Assembly (NCBI GenBank): GCA_041390465.1
Contig: JAWKPW010000051.1
Span: 1-40,154 of the forward strand
DNA from: JAABRU01 sp041390465
Lineage (GTDB): Bacteria > Desulfobacterota > Desulfobacteria > Desulfobacterales > Desulfococcaceae
Direction: 5' to 3'
Length of the DNA stretch: 40,154 nt
The translations under genes were made by a program, and so were the position numbers. The notes under the pieces were generated by a model. The model was not told the origin of the DNA. It was given only the letters and a program-made list of their open reading frames with translations, and made no database searches. Below, piece by piece: positions 16,156-23,365 of the stretch (within the stretch, counting starts at the first letter, position 1; the number at the start of each line of letters is the position of its first letter).

Positions 16156-17055
16156 ATGATACAGGAACATGATATTACAGATTATCTGGTGCGGATCATT
16201 ACAAGAGAGGGAAATACTCGCGGACTGGCCTGCGTCACCACGGCACTGACAGCGGAAGCCTGCAATCTTCACGGAACCCTGCCCACAGCAGGAGTGGCTT
16301 TAGGCCGTGCCCTGACAGGCGGAGCCCTGATGGGTGCACTGCTGAAAACCGGTCAGCGGGTGGCCCTGAAATTTGAGGGAAACGGGCCTCTGAGAAAAAT
16401 CCTTGTGGAGGCAGACAGCAATGGCGCTGTTCGCGGATATGTGGGAGAACCCCGTACCGATCTCCCCCCGGTGAATGGAAAGTTTGACATTCCGGGCGCT
16501 CTTGGAAAGGCCGGTTTTCTTACTGTCACCAAAGACTTGGGGGTCAGGGAACCCTACCGGAGCATTGTGCAGCTTCGCACCAGTGAAATTGCTGAAGATA
16601 TGGCCTGGTATTTTGCGGAATCCGAACAGATTCCCTCGGCTGTGGGGCTGGGAACCTATGCAGACCCGGAAAAAGGGGTGACAGTTTCAGGCGGTTTTCT
16701 GATTCAGGCCATGCCTCCCCAAGATGATGATGTCATCAGCAGACTGACAAACCGGATTCAGGCCATGCCCTCTGTCACAGAACTGCTGCGCGGGGGCAGC
16801 ACCCCGGAAAATCTGCTGGACATCATGTTTGCGGACATTCCCTTTGATGTGCTGGAAAAACGGCGGCTGGCTTTTCAGTGCTCATGCAGCAAAGAGCGGA
16901 TGGAACGGGCACTCATTGCACTCGGCAGGAGTGAGATAGAAAAACTTGTTTCAGAAATGGGAGGAGCGGATCTGACCTGCGAATTCTGCCGCAGTTTTTA
17001 CCGGTTCAGTTCAGAGGAACTGAACCGGCTTGCCGAGCGGAGTTCGTCTGACTGA
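16156..17055 (+). CDS. hslO: Hsp33 redox-regulated chaperone
   Basis: Cytoplasmic holdase activated by oxidation and heat, 299 residues, full family length. The N-terminal domain has GVALGRALTGGALMGALLK near 46-64 and RGYVGEP near 93-99. The C-terminal redox switch has CSC at 242-244 and CEFC at 275-278, the canonical CxC-x(27-32)-CxxC zinc site, here spaced by 30. ATG 16156 is 14 bases after AAAGGAG, a rather long spacing, but no nearer in-frame start exists. It is monocistronic and converges on gspJ, with a hairpin-core repeat between them that could terminate both. Confidence 0.97.
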   Translation: MIQEHDITDYLVRIITREGNTRGLACVTTALTAEACNLHGTLPTAGVALGRALTGGALMGALLKTGQRVALKFEGNGPLRKILVEADSNGAVRGYVGEPRTDLPPVNGKFDIPGALGKAGFLTVTKDLGVREPYRSIVQLRTSEIAEDMAWYFAESEQIPSAVGLGTYADPEKGVTVSGGFLIQAMPPQDDDVISRLTNRIQAMPSVTELLRGGSTPENLLDIMFADIPFDVLEKRRLAFQCSCSKERMERALIALGRSEIEKLVSEMGGADLTCEFCRSFYRFSSEELNRLAERSSSD

Positions 17056-17185
17056 ACTGCTCAAACCGGTATTTTTTCAAAAAGTTGTTTTACAAAAAAA
17101 CTCTGTGTCACTCTGGGGTTGAAAGCTGGCACCCGGTTTAAGTTTAAGGCGATTTCCTGAAAAGAATCTGGCAAAGGAGTGTCTG

Positions 17186-17334
17186 ATACCAATTCTCCAT
17201 TGATCTGAAACATAAGTTGTTCAGGCATAAAGTTTTTCAGAAAAACCGGATTTTTCGGAAAAATCCGGTTTTTTGAATACATGAAAACTTCTTTTTGCCT
17301 GCGTATAAGTATCTTTTCAATGGGGAATCGGTAT
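17186..17334. repeat. Shell-and-core repeat, hairpin core, copy 1
   Basis: The 149-bp element starts ATACCAATTCTCCATTGA and ends with the inverse TCAATGGGGAATCGGTAT. The core is a long hairpin: AAAACCGGATTTTTC, then its inverse GAAAAATCCGGTTTT (about 17239-17273). It lies between the convergent hslO and gspJ genes and could terminate transcription in both directions. Confidence 0.8.
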
Positions 17335-17351
17335 GACAGTCAATCATCCGA

Positions 17352-17372
17352 TCACAAACTTTCAGTTTGTGA
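17352..17372. repeat. Small perfect hairpin TCACAAACT/AGTTTGTGA
   Basis: Nine-base arms surround a three-base loop, with no T-tract after it on either strand. It belongs with the similar hairpins at 10045-10065 and 15626-15648 (a CAAACT...AGTTTG theme). It sits 14 bp before a MITE. Confidence 0.5.
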
Positions 17373-17385
17373 CTCCTTCAGACGA

Positions 17386-17524
17386 TAGCGGGTCAAACCG
17401 GTTGACAATGTCATCCCTTCCGGGATTCTGATTTGTTTTTCAGATTTTTTTCTGTAATAAGATCAATCCATACGGATTTTTTCCGTTCCTGTGTCAGATC
17501 TGAATCAGCGGATTTGACCCACTG
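17386..17524 (+). mobile_element. IS1-derived MITE, copy 2 (139 bp)
   Basis: The left end is TAGCGGGTCAAACCGGTTGA. The right end, from the other strand, is CAGTGGGTCAAATCCGCTGA, almost identical to the IS1-like element's end. The interior shares TTGACAATGTCATCCCTTCC and a TGATTTGTTTTTCAGA-like stretch with copy 3. It has the same length as copy 1. It lies 85 bp downstream of gspJ. Confidence 0.8.
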
Positions 17525-17609
17525 CCCTTCAAACAGGGCAACTTCATATTTTTTGGAAATCGCCCAGCCCGCTGCCTCCCTGTCTGTGAGCAGGTCTGCG
17601 TGTTTTGCA

Positions 17610-18326
17610 TCAGTCTGTCTTTTCCCGGAAAACCGGAAATTTCACGGTGGTTCCGAAGAAAACAGAATGGGATTCATCTCCGGTCTCTATGGTGATTTTT
17701 ATGGCCGATGGTGTGGCATATTTGAATTCCTGGGATTCGGAATCCCAGTTTTCATGTTCCTGTCCTTCTTCATCATAATAAATGAATTTCAGGGACTTGA
17801 CATTGTCGCACAGAACAGGATCTGCGGCTTTTTCCTCAAATCCCAGGGGAAATTTGGGGTAGGGGGGAAGGCTGTCTGAACGTCTGAGAACATAAACATC
17901 ATCCCGGGTCCGGCTGACATAATACACTATCGCGGCGATGCCGGTGCGCGTATCGTCTGAAAAGGACATATGCGCGGAAGAGGCAAAGCGGAAGCGGGAA
18001 AAACTTCCGCTTCCGGTATAATACGCGTCCCCAACCATGCGCCAGGGATCAGGTTCGGAATCAAATTTGGGTTTGGCATATCCGGGCGGAAGATCCACAT
18101 ACGCGGATTTCAGATCTTCCGTCATACGGCCCAGGCAGTTGTTCATCATTTCACAGACATCAATGCCTTCCTGAATGGCCCCGGTTTTGGAAAACACAGC
18201 CTGATAAGATCCGAAAATGGTGGTCACCACAATGGCAAAAATAAAAAGAGAGATCAGAATCTCAAACAGGGTGAATCCGCAGGCATTTCCGAGCGGATCT
18301 GCCGCGCCGTGCACATGCTTTTTCAT
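17610..18326 (-). CDS. gspJ: Type II secretion pseudopilin GspJ
   Basis: Minor pseudopilin of the type II secretion pseudopilus tip, about 238 residues. The prepilin cleavage site is G-FTLFE in CGFTLFEILISLFIFAIVV, with Glu at +5 of the mature protein. The C-terminal globular region contains the GspJ-like FIYYDEEGQEHENWDSE. The start is placed at ATG 18326, which has GGGAGAGGAAA just upstream; the open frame to 18452 runs into a repeat and is not coding. It is the last recognised gene of the operon. It is separated from gspI by a MITE and followed by another; gspK, gspL and gspM, which often follow, are absent here. Confidence 0.9.
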   Translation of the reverse strand: MKKHVHGAADPLGNACGFTLFEILISLFIFAIVVTTIFGSYQAVFSKTGAIQEGIDVCEMMNNCLGRMTEDLKSAYVDLPPGYAKPKFDSEPDPWRMVGDAYYTGSGSFSRFRFASSAHMSFSDDTRTGIAAIVYYVSRTRDDVYVLRRSDSLPPYPKFPLGFEEKAADPVLCDNVKSLKFIYYDEEGQEHENWDSESQEFKYATPSAIKITIETGDESHSVFFGTTVKFPVFREKTD

Positions 18327-18390
18327 TTTCCTCTCCCTGCATCTGAAATCATTTGCAGATTCATCTTTGCAAGATTTTGTGTTTTTTGGG

Positions 18391-18531
18391 CAGTGAACCA
18401 AACCGGCTGACAATGTCATCCCTTGCGGGATTCTGATTTGTTTTTTTTGCATTTTTTTCTATAATAATGTCAATCTGTTAGGATTCTTTCATCCTGCTGA
18501 GGAGATTCAGAACAGCGGATTTGGCCCGTTG
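18391..18531 (+). mobile_element. IS1-derived MITE, copy 3 (141 bp), inside gsp operon
   Basis: The left end is CAGTGAACCAAACCGGCTGA and the right end, from the other strand, CAACGGGCCAAATCCGCTGT; both are diverged versions of the IS1-like terminal repeat. The interior has TTGACAATG-like, CATCCCTTGCGGGATTCTG and TTTTTTTCTATAATAAT sequences in common with copy 2. It lies in the 230-bp gap between gspI and gspJ. Confidence 0.78.
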
Positions 18532-18559
18532 CGGTTTTTTGTGAGATCCCTTTCATATC

Positions 18560-18967
18560 TCATTTTTCTTCCGGCATCAGCCGGTAGGTCCGGAAACTGT
18601 AGTTGAGCTCTCCCTCATTGAGGGTGACTCTTACATCAATGCGTTTGAGGTCTTTGGCAGCCTCGCCCAGTTCCTCAGATTCCACATCCTCCACGCTGAC
18701 CGTCCAGGAATAACCGGGAAATTCCTCACCATAATCCCCGGAAGAATTTCCCTGAAACTCATCGGGTTTTGTTTCCAGCTCAGACATGGTGCGCTGGGCC
18801 AGCAGGGGAGCGTTGGTGTAAAATCTGGCGGAACTGCTCATGGAAATGGTCTGGGAATGCAGCCGGTATACGGCAGTGAGCACAATGGCCATAAGGGAAA
18901 CCGCAGCCATGACCTCCAGCAGGGTGAATCCTTTTTTTTCAGTCTTCAAAACCCGCATATTCATCAT
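18560..18967 (-). CDS. gspI: Type II secretion pseudopilin GspI
   Basis: Minor pseudopilin of about 135 residues. It has a short basic leader and the prepilin motif KKGFTLLEVMAAVSLMAIVL, cleaved after Gly, with Glu at +5. The C-terminal part ends in a strand-rich region (LKRIDVRVTLNEGELNYSF) typical of GspI. Start: ATG 18967 (ATG 18964 and 18958 and TTG 18976 are in-frame alternatives). The start region overlaps the end of gspH, indicating translational coupling. It forms the pseudopilus tip with GspJ and GspK. Confidence 0.9.
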   Translation of the reverse strand: MMNMRVLKTEKKGFTLLEVMAAVSLMAIVLTAVYRLHSQTISMSSSARFYTNAPLLAQRTMSELETKPDEFQGNSSGDYGEEFPGYSWTVSVEDVESEELGEAAKDLKRIDVRVTLNEGELNYSFRTYRLMPEEK

Positions 18968-19481
18968 ATATTGCAATATTGGGAAGAAAGGGTTCGATCA
19001 CCAGAGATTTTCTTTCTCCGTCACTGTTTTCCAGATGAATGATCACCTTGTCCGAATATCCTTTGGGAGAAAAACGGATTTTTGCCTCTCCGTAGGAAAT
19101 CCGTTCCCCGTCCGGATATTCCACATCCATCACCTCCGCATCCTCAGGAAACTCATCTCCGCTTTCGGATGCCGCCTCGGCATCTTCTTCCGACATGGTT
19201 TCATTTGTAACCCACATCTTTCTGCTGTCCGGGCTGATGTGCAGAATCTGCACAGTCCTGCTTCGGATGGCATTCTGCCGGATCTGCTGCACCTGCATGA
19301 TAATCCGGCGGCTCAGTTTCCGGGTTCCGTCTGTGAGAACGGAACTCTGAAAACGGGGAAGGGCAAAGGAAAGCATGACGCCGATGAGGGCAATGACAAC
19401 AATCAGTTCGATAAGGGTGTAGCCGCTGGAAAAACAGCGTGAAGAATTTCTGTAAGACAAAAGACTTAATCTATTTCCCAA
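18939..19481 (-). CDS. gspH: Type II secretion pseudopilin GspH
   Basis: Minor pseudopilin, up to 180 residues. The prepilin site is in SSGYTLIELIVVIALIGVML (Gly then Tyr instead of Phe, Glu at +5). The globular part contains VQILHISPDSRKMWV and an acidic insert (EEDAEAASESGDEFPED) that looks lineage-specific. The start is uncertain: TTG 19481 overlaps the end of gspG by 16 bp, and TTG 19460 is an alternative; no ATG is available before the prepilin motif. The overlap at both ends fits a tightly packed operon. Confidence 0.87.
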   Translation of the reverse strand: MGNRLSLLSYRNSSRCFSSGYTLIELIVVIALIGVMLSFALPRFQSSVLTDGTRKLSRRIIMQVQQIRQNAIRSRTVQILHISPDSRKMWVTNETMSEEDAEAASESGDEFPEDAEVMDVEYPDGERISYGEAKIRFSPKGYSDKVIIHLENSDGERKSLVIEPFLPNIAIYDEYAGFED

Positions 19482-19921
19482 CTGTTGATGTCCTTGTTGA
19501 AATCTTCGCCTTCGGGAACCCCGTCCGCACCATAGGAGATGATGTCAAAATCCCCGTGCATTCCCGGACTCAGATACACATAGTCATTTCCCCAGGGATC
19601 CTTGGGCACTTTGTTTTTTTCCAGATAACCGCCCTTGCGCCAGTTCTGGGCAGGGGATCCGCTGGAAGGCTGCTCCACCAGAGCCTGCAGCCCCTGCTCG
19701 GTTGTGGGATAGGAACCGTTATCCAGTTTGTACAGTTTCAGCGCGGTTTCCAGACTGGAAATCTGGGTTTTGGCCTTCATCTGCTTTGCCTGATCCGGCC
19801 TTTCCATAATTCGGGGCACAATCAGCCCGGCAAGAATGCCCAGAATTACGATAACCACCATCAGTTCAATCAGGGTGAAGCCCTGTCTGTCAAGATTTCG
19901 TATCAGCAGTTTTCTTTTCAT
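19466..19921 (-). CDS. gspG: Type II secretion major pseudopilin GspG
   Basis: Major subunit of the secretion pseudopilus, 151 residues, normal family length. The prepilin motif is RQGFTLIELMVVIVILGILA. The calcium-binding C-terminal signature is recognisable (LDNGSYPTTEQGLQALVEQP, then DPWGNDYVY and DIISYGADG). ATG 19921 has GGAGGAAG upstream. It lies downstream of an unrelated-looking small gene and upstream of gspH in one minus-strand operon. Confidence 0.96.
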   Translation of the reverse strand: MKRKLLIRNLDRQGFTLIELMVVIVILGILAGLIVPRIMERPDQAKQMKAKTQISSLETALKLYKLDNGSYPTTEQGLQALVEQPSSGSPAQNWRKGGYLEKNKVPKDPWGNDYVYLSPGMHGDFDIISYGADGVPEGEDFNKDINSWEID

Positions 19922-19999
19922 TTCTTCCTCCGTTAAAAGATAATGTTTAATGGTGAATAGTACTTATCGATCGCCATTCATCAGTTAACATCCGGATAA

Positions 20000-20356
20000 T
20001 CATCGAGTTGCAGAATATTTCTCTGTGTTCAGTTCTGTCCGCAATATGGCAATGGAACGTGCCTGCTTTTTCAGTTTTCTTTCTGACAAAGCCTTTTCAA
20101 GAATTCTCAGATACGCTGTTTCAGGCAGTATATATTCAAACCGTCCGGTTAAATCCCACAGTCCGCCGATATACACACAATTTTCCGGAATCTCTGATCC
20201 GAAACGGCATTCAGCACGGTCTTTGGGATAACGCACTTCCCATACGCCTGATATTCCGTAACCATGACGCAACATGGCAAATTCCGTCAACTGACTCCAT
20301 GATTTCCAGCGATTGACAACTTTCAGAATGTTCTCTTCCATCTGGGGTGCAAGCAT
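20000..20356 (-). CDS. Hypothetical protein between gspF and gspG
   Basis: I do not recognise this soluble protein of about 118 residues. It contains aromatic-rich strands (GYGISGVWEVRYPKD, GGLWDLTGRFEYILPE) and a basic C-terminal helix. There is no signal peptide, prepilin motif or membrane segment. ATG 20356 is preferred because GGAG lies seven bases upstream; an in-frame GTG at 20386 touches the end of gspF. Its place inside a secretion operon, where nothing is normally found between F and G, suggests either an accessory factor or a captured gene. Confidence 0.6.
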   Translation of the reverse strand: MLAPQMEENILKVVNRWKSWSQLTEFAMLRHGYGISGVWEVRYPKDRAECRFGSEIPENCVYIGGLWDLTGRFEYILPETAYLRILEKALSERKLKKQARSIAILRTELNTEKYSATR

Positions 20357-20385
20357 AAACACTCCGCATTCACCATTGAATATCA

Positions 20386-21612
20386 CTACCGTATCAGTTC
20401 ATTCATCTCAAATATGGGAAGGCATATGGACAGCACAATAAACCCGACGATTGCAGCCATTACCAGAATCATCAGGGGCTCCAGCAGCGCGGTCATGCCC
20501 ACCACTGTCGTTTCCACCTCATTTTCATACACATCTGCGACCTTGCTGAGCATGGGCTCCAGTTCCCCGCTCTGTTCTCCCACCAGGATCATCTGAATGG
20601 AAAGCGGAGGGAATACAGATGTTTCAGACAGGGAGACGCCCAGCCCCTGTCCTTTGCCCACATTCTCGGATGCCCTGCTGATGGCATCGGCCAGCAGCAC
20701 ATTGCCCACAATGTTTCTGACAATGTCCAGAGCATTGAGCATGGTGACACCATTTTCCAGCAGGGAACCCAGAGTGCGGGCAAAACGGGCAACAGCCAGC
20801 TTTCTGATCAGCCCCCCTGCCAGGGGCAGCCGCAGCATGACACGATCCCAGTGATACCTGCCTTTTTCTGTTTTTCTGAACTGTCTCAGACCGATAAACA
20901 ATCCGGCAATTCCCCCAAGAAAAGCCCACCAGTAGCCCTTGAAAAATTCGCTCGTGCCTATAAGAAAACGGGTCGGTGCGGGAAGCGCCTTGTTCATGTC
21001 AGAGAAAATCGTGGCAATGCTGGGGACAATAAAGGTCAGCAGAAAAAACAGCACCAGTACCCCGATTACGGCCATCAGCACCGGATAGGCCAGAGCTGAG
21101 CGAATCCGGCTTCGCAGTGCCTGCTGTTTTTCCGTAATGTCAGCCAGCCGGTCCAGCACAATTTCCAAAGTCCCGGAAGATTCTCCTGCCCGAACCATAT
21201 TGATGAAAAGAGAGGAAAATACACCCGGAAATTTGGCCAAAGCCGCAGCAAAGGTATTGCCCTCCACAATCGTGTCTTTAATCTGAGCCATCACCCGCTT
21301 GAATCCCTGGGGTTTGGTATGGGGAATCAGGGTATCCAGAGCCGCAACCAGAGGAAATCCCGCTCCGGTCAGGGTGGACAACTGCCGGGTCATCAGGGCA
21401 ACCTCGGCAGGCCGGACACGGGTGAAGGATCGGGAAAATCCGGAAAAGCGCACAGATTTCCGCGACGGGGCTTCCTGGGTTTCTTTTATGTCTGTGGGGA
21501 AAATCTTGGAAGTTCGAAGCTTCTGCCGCGCGGCAAACGCGCTTTCCGCGTCAATGATGCCGGAAACCGACTTTCCCTTGAGATTCAATCCGCTGTATTC
21601 GTAAACTGGCAT
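20386..21612 (-). CDS. gspF: Type II secretion inner-membrane platform GspF
   Basis: Polytopic platform protein that couples the GspE ATPase to pseudopilus assembly, 408 residues, full length. The N-terminus MPVYEYSGLNLKGKSVSGII is typical. Two T2SSF domains repeat, each followed by hydrophobic stretches: LMTRQLSTLTGAGFPLVAAL near 74-93 and FARTLGSLLENGVTMLNAL near 277-295. Membrane helices are near 175-195, 225-240 and 375-395. It is the first gene of the local operon. The usual upstream gspE is missing: 800 bp of non-coding sequence precede it. Confidence 0.95.
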   Translation of the reverse strand: MPVYEYSGLNLKGKSVSGIIDAESAFAARQKLRTSKIFPTDIKETQEAPSRKSVRFSGFSRSFTRVRPAEVALMTRQLSTLTGAGFPLVAALDTLIPHTKPQGFKRVMAQIKDTIVEGNTFAAALAKFPGVFSSLFINMVRAGESSGTLEIVLDRLADITEKQQALRSRIRSALAYPVLMAVIGVLVLFFLLTFIVPSIATIFSDMNKALPAPTRFLIGTSEFFKGYWWAFLGGIAGLFIGLRQFRKTEKGRYHWDRVMLRLPLAGGLIRKLAVARFARTLGSLLENGVTMLNALDIVRNIVGNVLLADAISRASENVGKGQGLGVSLSETSVFPPLSIQMILVGEQSGELEPMLSKVADVYENEVETTVVGMTALLEPLMILVMAAIVGFIVLSICLPIFEMNELIR

Positions 21613-21950
21613 TGCTGTATTTTATATTTTTTCGGGAATCTGCTTCATAAAGGCATATGAATCTGTCAGGAATCAAATGTCCCGTCCCTTGCTGTCTTTA
21701 TATGCCAAGATCAAATCATACTCTTATTCTGTCCGCTTTTCAAGCAAATTATGGCATACGTTTGACAGGGGCATTGCTCTGCCCTGGCTGCAAAGTGTGG
21801 GATTGCTTTGGATTTTCATATGATTGCACAAAAATTTCCGGCAGACCGGCAACAGGATGGAAAAAAACCGCTTTTTCAGAAATTGCTGACCTTTCAAACA
21901 GAGATTTTCATCGGTGACTGCTTTTTTATTGTACAGTTTGCATATTTTTT

Positions 21951-21978
21951 TTGACATTCACCGTTTTTTTTGTATAAT
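21951..21978 (+). promoter_or_regulatory. Sigma-70-type promoter
   Basis: A perfect TTGACA and a perfect TATAAT are separated by 16 bases. Transcription would start near 21985, at or beside an ATG that opens a 13-codon frame, and run through the hairpin at 22029-22062 towards the secreted-protein gene at 22442. Confidence 0.6.
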
Positions 21979-22028
21979 TTTTTTTATGCAGACTGCTCAT
22001 AAGGACATTCTGAAATTTCCCATATAGA

Positions 22029-22062
22029 GCCTCCCGAAAATTCTGAATGCTTTTCGGGAGGC
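22029..22062 (+). promoter_or_regulatory. Strong hairpin in the leader after the promoter
   Basis: GCCTCCCGAAAA and TTTTCGGGAGGC form a perfect 12-base stem with a 10-base loop, two bases after the stop of a 13-codon frame. No T-tract follows, so it may be an attenuator, a processing site or the body of a small RNA and not a simple terminator. Confidence 0.5.
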
Positions 22063-22441
22063 GTTCCCTCTGATTCTGTCCAGACTTTCGGAAGAAAGCT
22101 GCTGCTGATAAAAAGCAACAGATTCACGACAGTTAAAAAAACAGGCCGAAGATGGATTGTTGTTTCACCTGTTTCCGATGTCAGATGAAAACTGTTTCCG
22201 AAAGCCCCATCCTTTATCCACTGAAAAAGCCAATCCTGCCGAAATGCGGGAGCGGAAAGCTGCGGGTCTGACAAAGACAGCCGGGCTGCCAGTTGCAGAG
22301 GCAGTCCGGCTTTTTTCATGTTCCGGACAAGGAAGCATTTTTGCAATAAAAATGTAAAAATGACTTATGAATTCCGCATGATGTATTGTCGGTTCCGGGA
22401 ATTTCTCCCAAATGATCATTTGGAAACAAAGGAGTCGAAAA

Positions 22442-23362
22442 ATGAAAAAAATCAGTAAAACTGTATGGATTGTTCTTCTGCTGGCGGGAATGCTGATGGG
22501 AATTTCTTCCCCTGCACTGGCCGGTTATACGATTGACTGGATGTATGTGCAGCATCGGGTGTATGAAAACGGAAATGCAGGCAACCGTTTCTCTTTCGGT
22601 GTTGTGGATGGAGCGGGGCAGAGAGTGACGGATTTCAGAGATTTCAAAGACCTCAGACTCTATGATCCCAGCGGCAGTGCGGTAAGCCTGTCAAATGGCC
22701 GTATCTGGATGGATGAAGGGCTTGGCGGATACTATGATTCAGATAAAGGGCAGTGGAAATACAATGAATTTGCTCCTGATGCCAGTGTATCTTTTGATTT
22801 GCCGGGTGTGCCTGTTTCAGGAACATACCGCATGGAGCTGACAAGCAGCGATGATACTGTGTGTGAAGCCACCTGTGATTTTGGCGGAACAATTGATCTG
22901 CCTCTTATTTCTTCTCAATCTTTTCGATTTTCCGCAGATTCTTCCCCCAATCTGTTCTGGTATTGGGATGTGCCGGAGGAACTGGGCCGACTCAGCGCGG
23001 AGTACAGCACACAGACCAGAGTATTAGTTGAAATTTATAAAGAAAATCAGTATGGGAAGTATGTACCCCAGCTCCCTTTCTCATATGGGATATTGCTTTA
23101 TTCCCGCGATGTTGTTCAGAAAATTGTTGCCAAAGGGGATGAGTTCAGACTGTATATTCAGTTGAGAACCAGAGACAACAATAACCGCAAGTTATTCCGA
23201 ATCCTTAATAGTCAAATAAACCGCATTCCGAATCAGGGTAATAATTCCATCCGAGCTTGCATTCTCCGGATGGAAATAGAAATTTTCTCTGAGGGAACCC
23301 GTGCCACTTTTATTCCGCAGACAAAAAGACATTGCCATCTTTTTATTTCCGGCAATATCTAA
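22442..23362 (+). CDS. Secreted protein of unknown function
   Basis: This 306-residue protein has a clear Sec signal peptide: MKKISKT, a hydrophobic run, and SPALA-G cleavage near residue 27. The mature part is rich in aromatic and beta-type sequence (DWMYVQHRVYENGN, RFSFGVVDGAGQRVTDF, YDPSGSAVSL), consistent with an Ig-like or beta-sandwich exoprotein. A single pair of cysteines (CEATC) could form a disulfide. ATG 22442 has AAAGGAG upstream. The last 40 residues become Arg/Ile-rich and unlike the rest, so the true C-terminus may have been changed by a frameshift. I cannot assign a family. As an exported protein beside type II secretion and Tat genes it could be a substrate, which is inference only. 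Confidence 0.75.
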   Translation: MKKISKTVWIVLLLAGMLMGISSPALAGYTIDWMYVQHRVYENGNAGNRFSFGVVDGAGQRVTDFRDFKDLRLYDPSGSAVSLSNGRIWMDEGLGGYYDSDKGQWKYNEFAPDASVSFDLPGVPVSGTYRMELTSSDDTVCEATCDFGGTIDLPLISSQSFRFSADSSPNLFWYWDVPEELGRLSAEYSTQTRVLVEIYKENQYGKYVPQLPFSYGILLYSRDVVQKIVAKGDEFRLYIQLRTRDNNNRKLFRILNSQINRIPNQGNNSIRACILRMEIEIFSEGTRATFIPQTKRHCHLFISGNI

Positions 23363-23365
23363 TAA

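Larger units (their letters stand above)
21613..22441. other. Long intergenic region between gspF and a secreted-protein gene
   Basis: This 829-bp divergent region contains a plausible plus-strand sigma-70 promoter (21951-21978), a 13-codon open frame (21986-22027) directly after it and a strong hairpin (22029-22062). No larger gene is supported; the minus-strand frame at 21984-22346 lacks an initiation site and protein-like composition. Confidence 0.55.

Noticed and set aside
16920..16970. Second redox site or frameshift in hslO between the CxC and CxxC motifs
   Set aside because: Spacing is within the normal Hsp33 range and the frame is continuous.
22412..22441. Upstream extension of the secreted-protein gene
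   Set aside because: Starting at 22442 gives a perfect signal peptide preceded by AAAGGAG; the extension would bury it.
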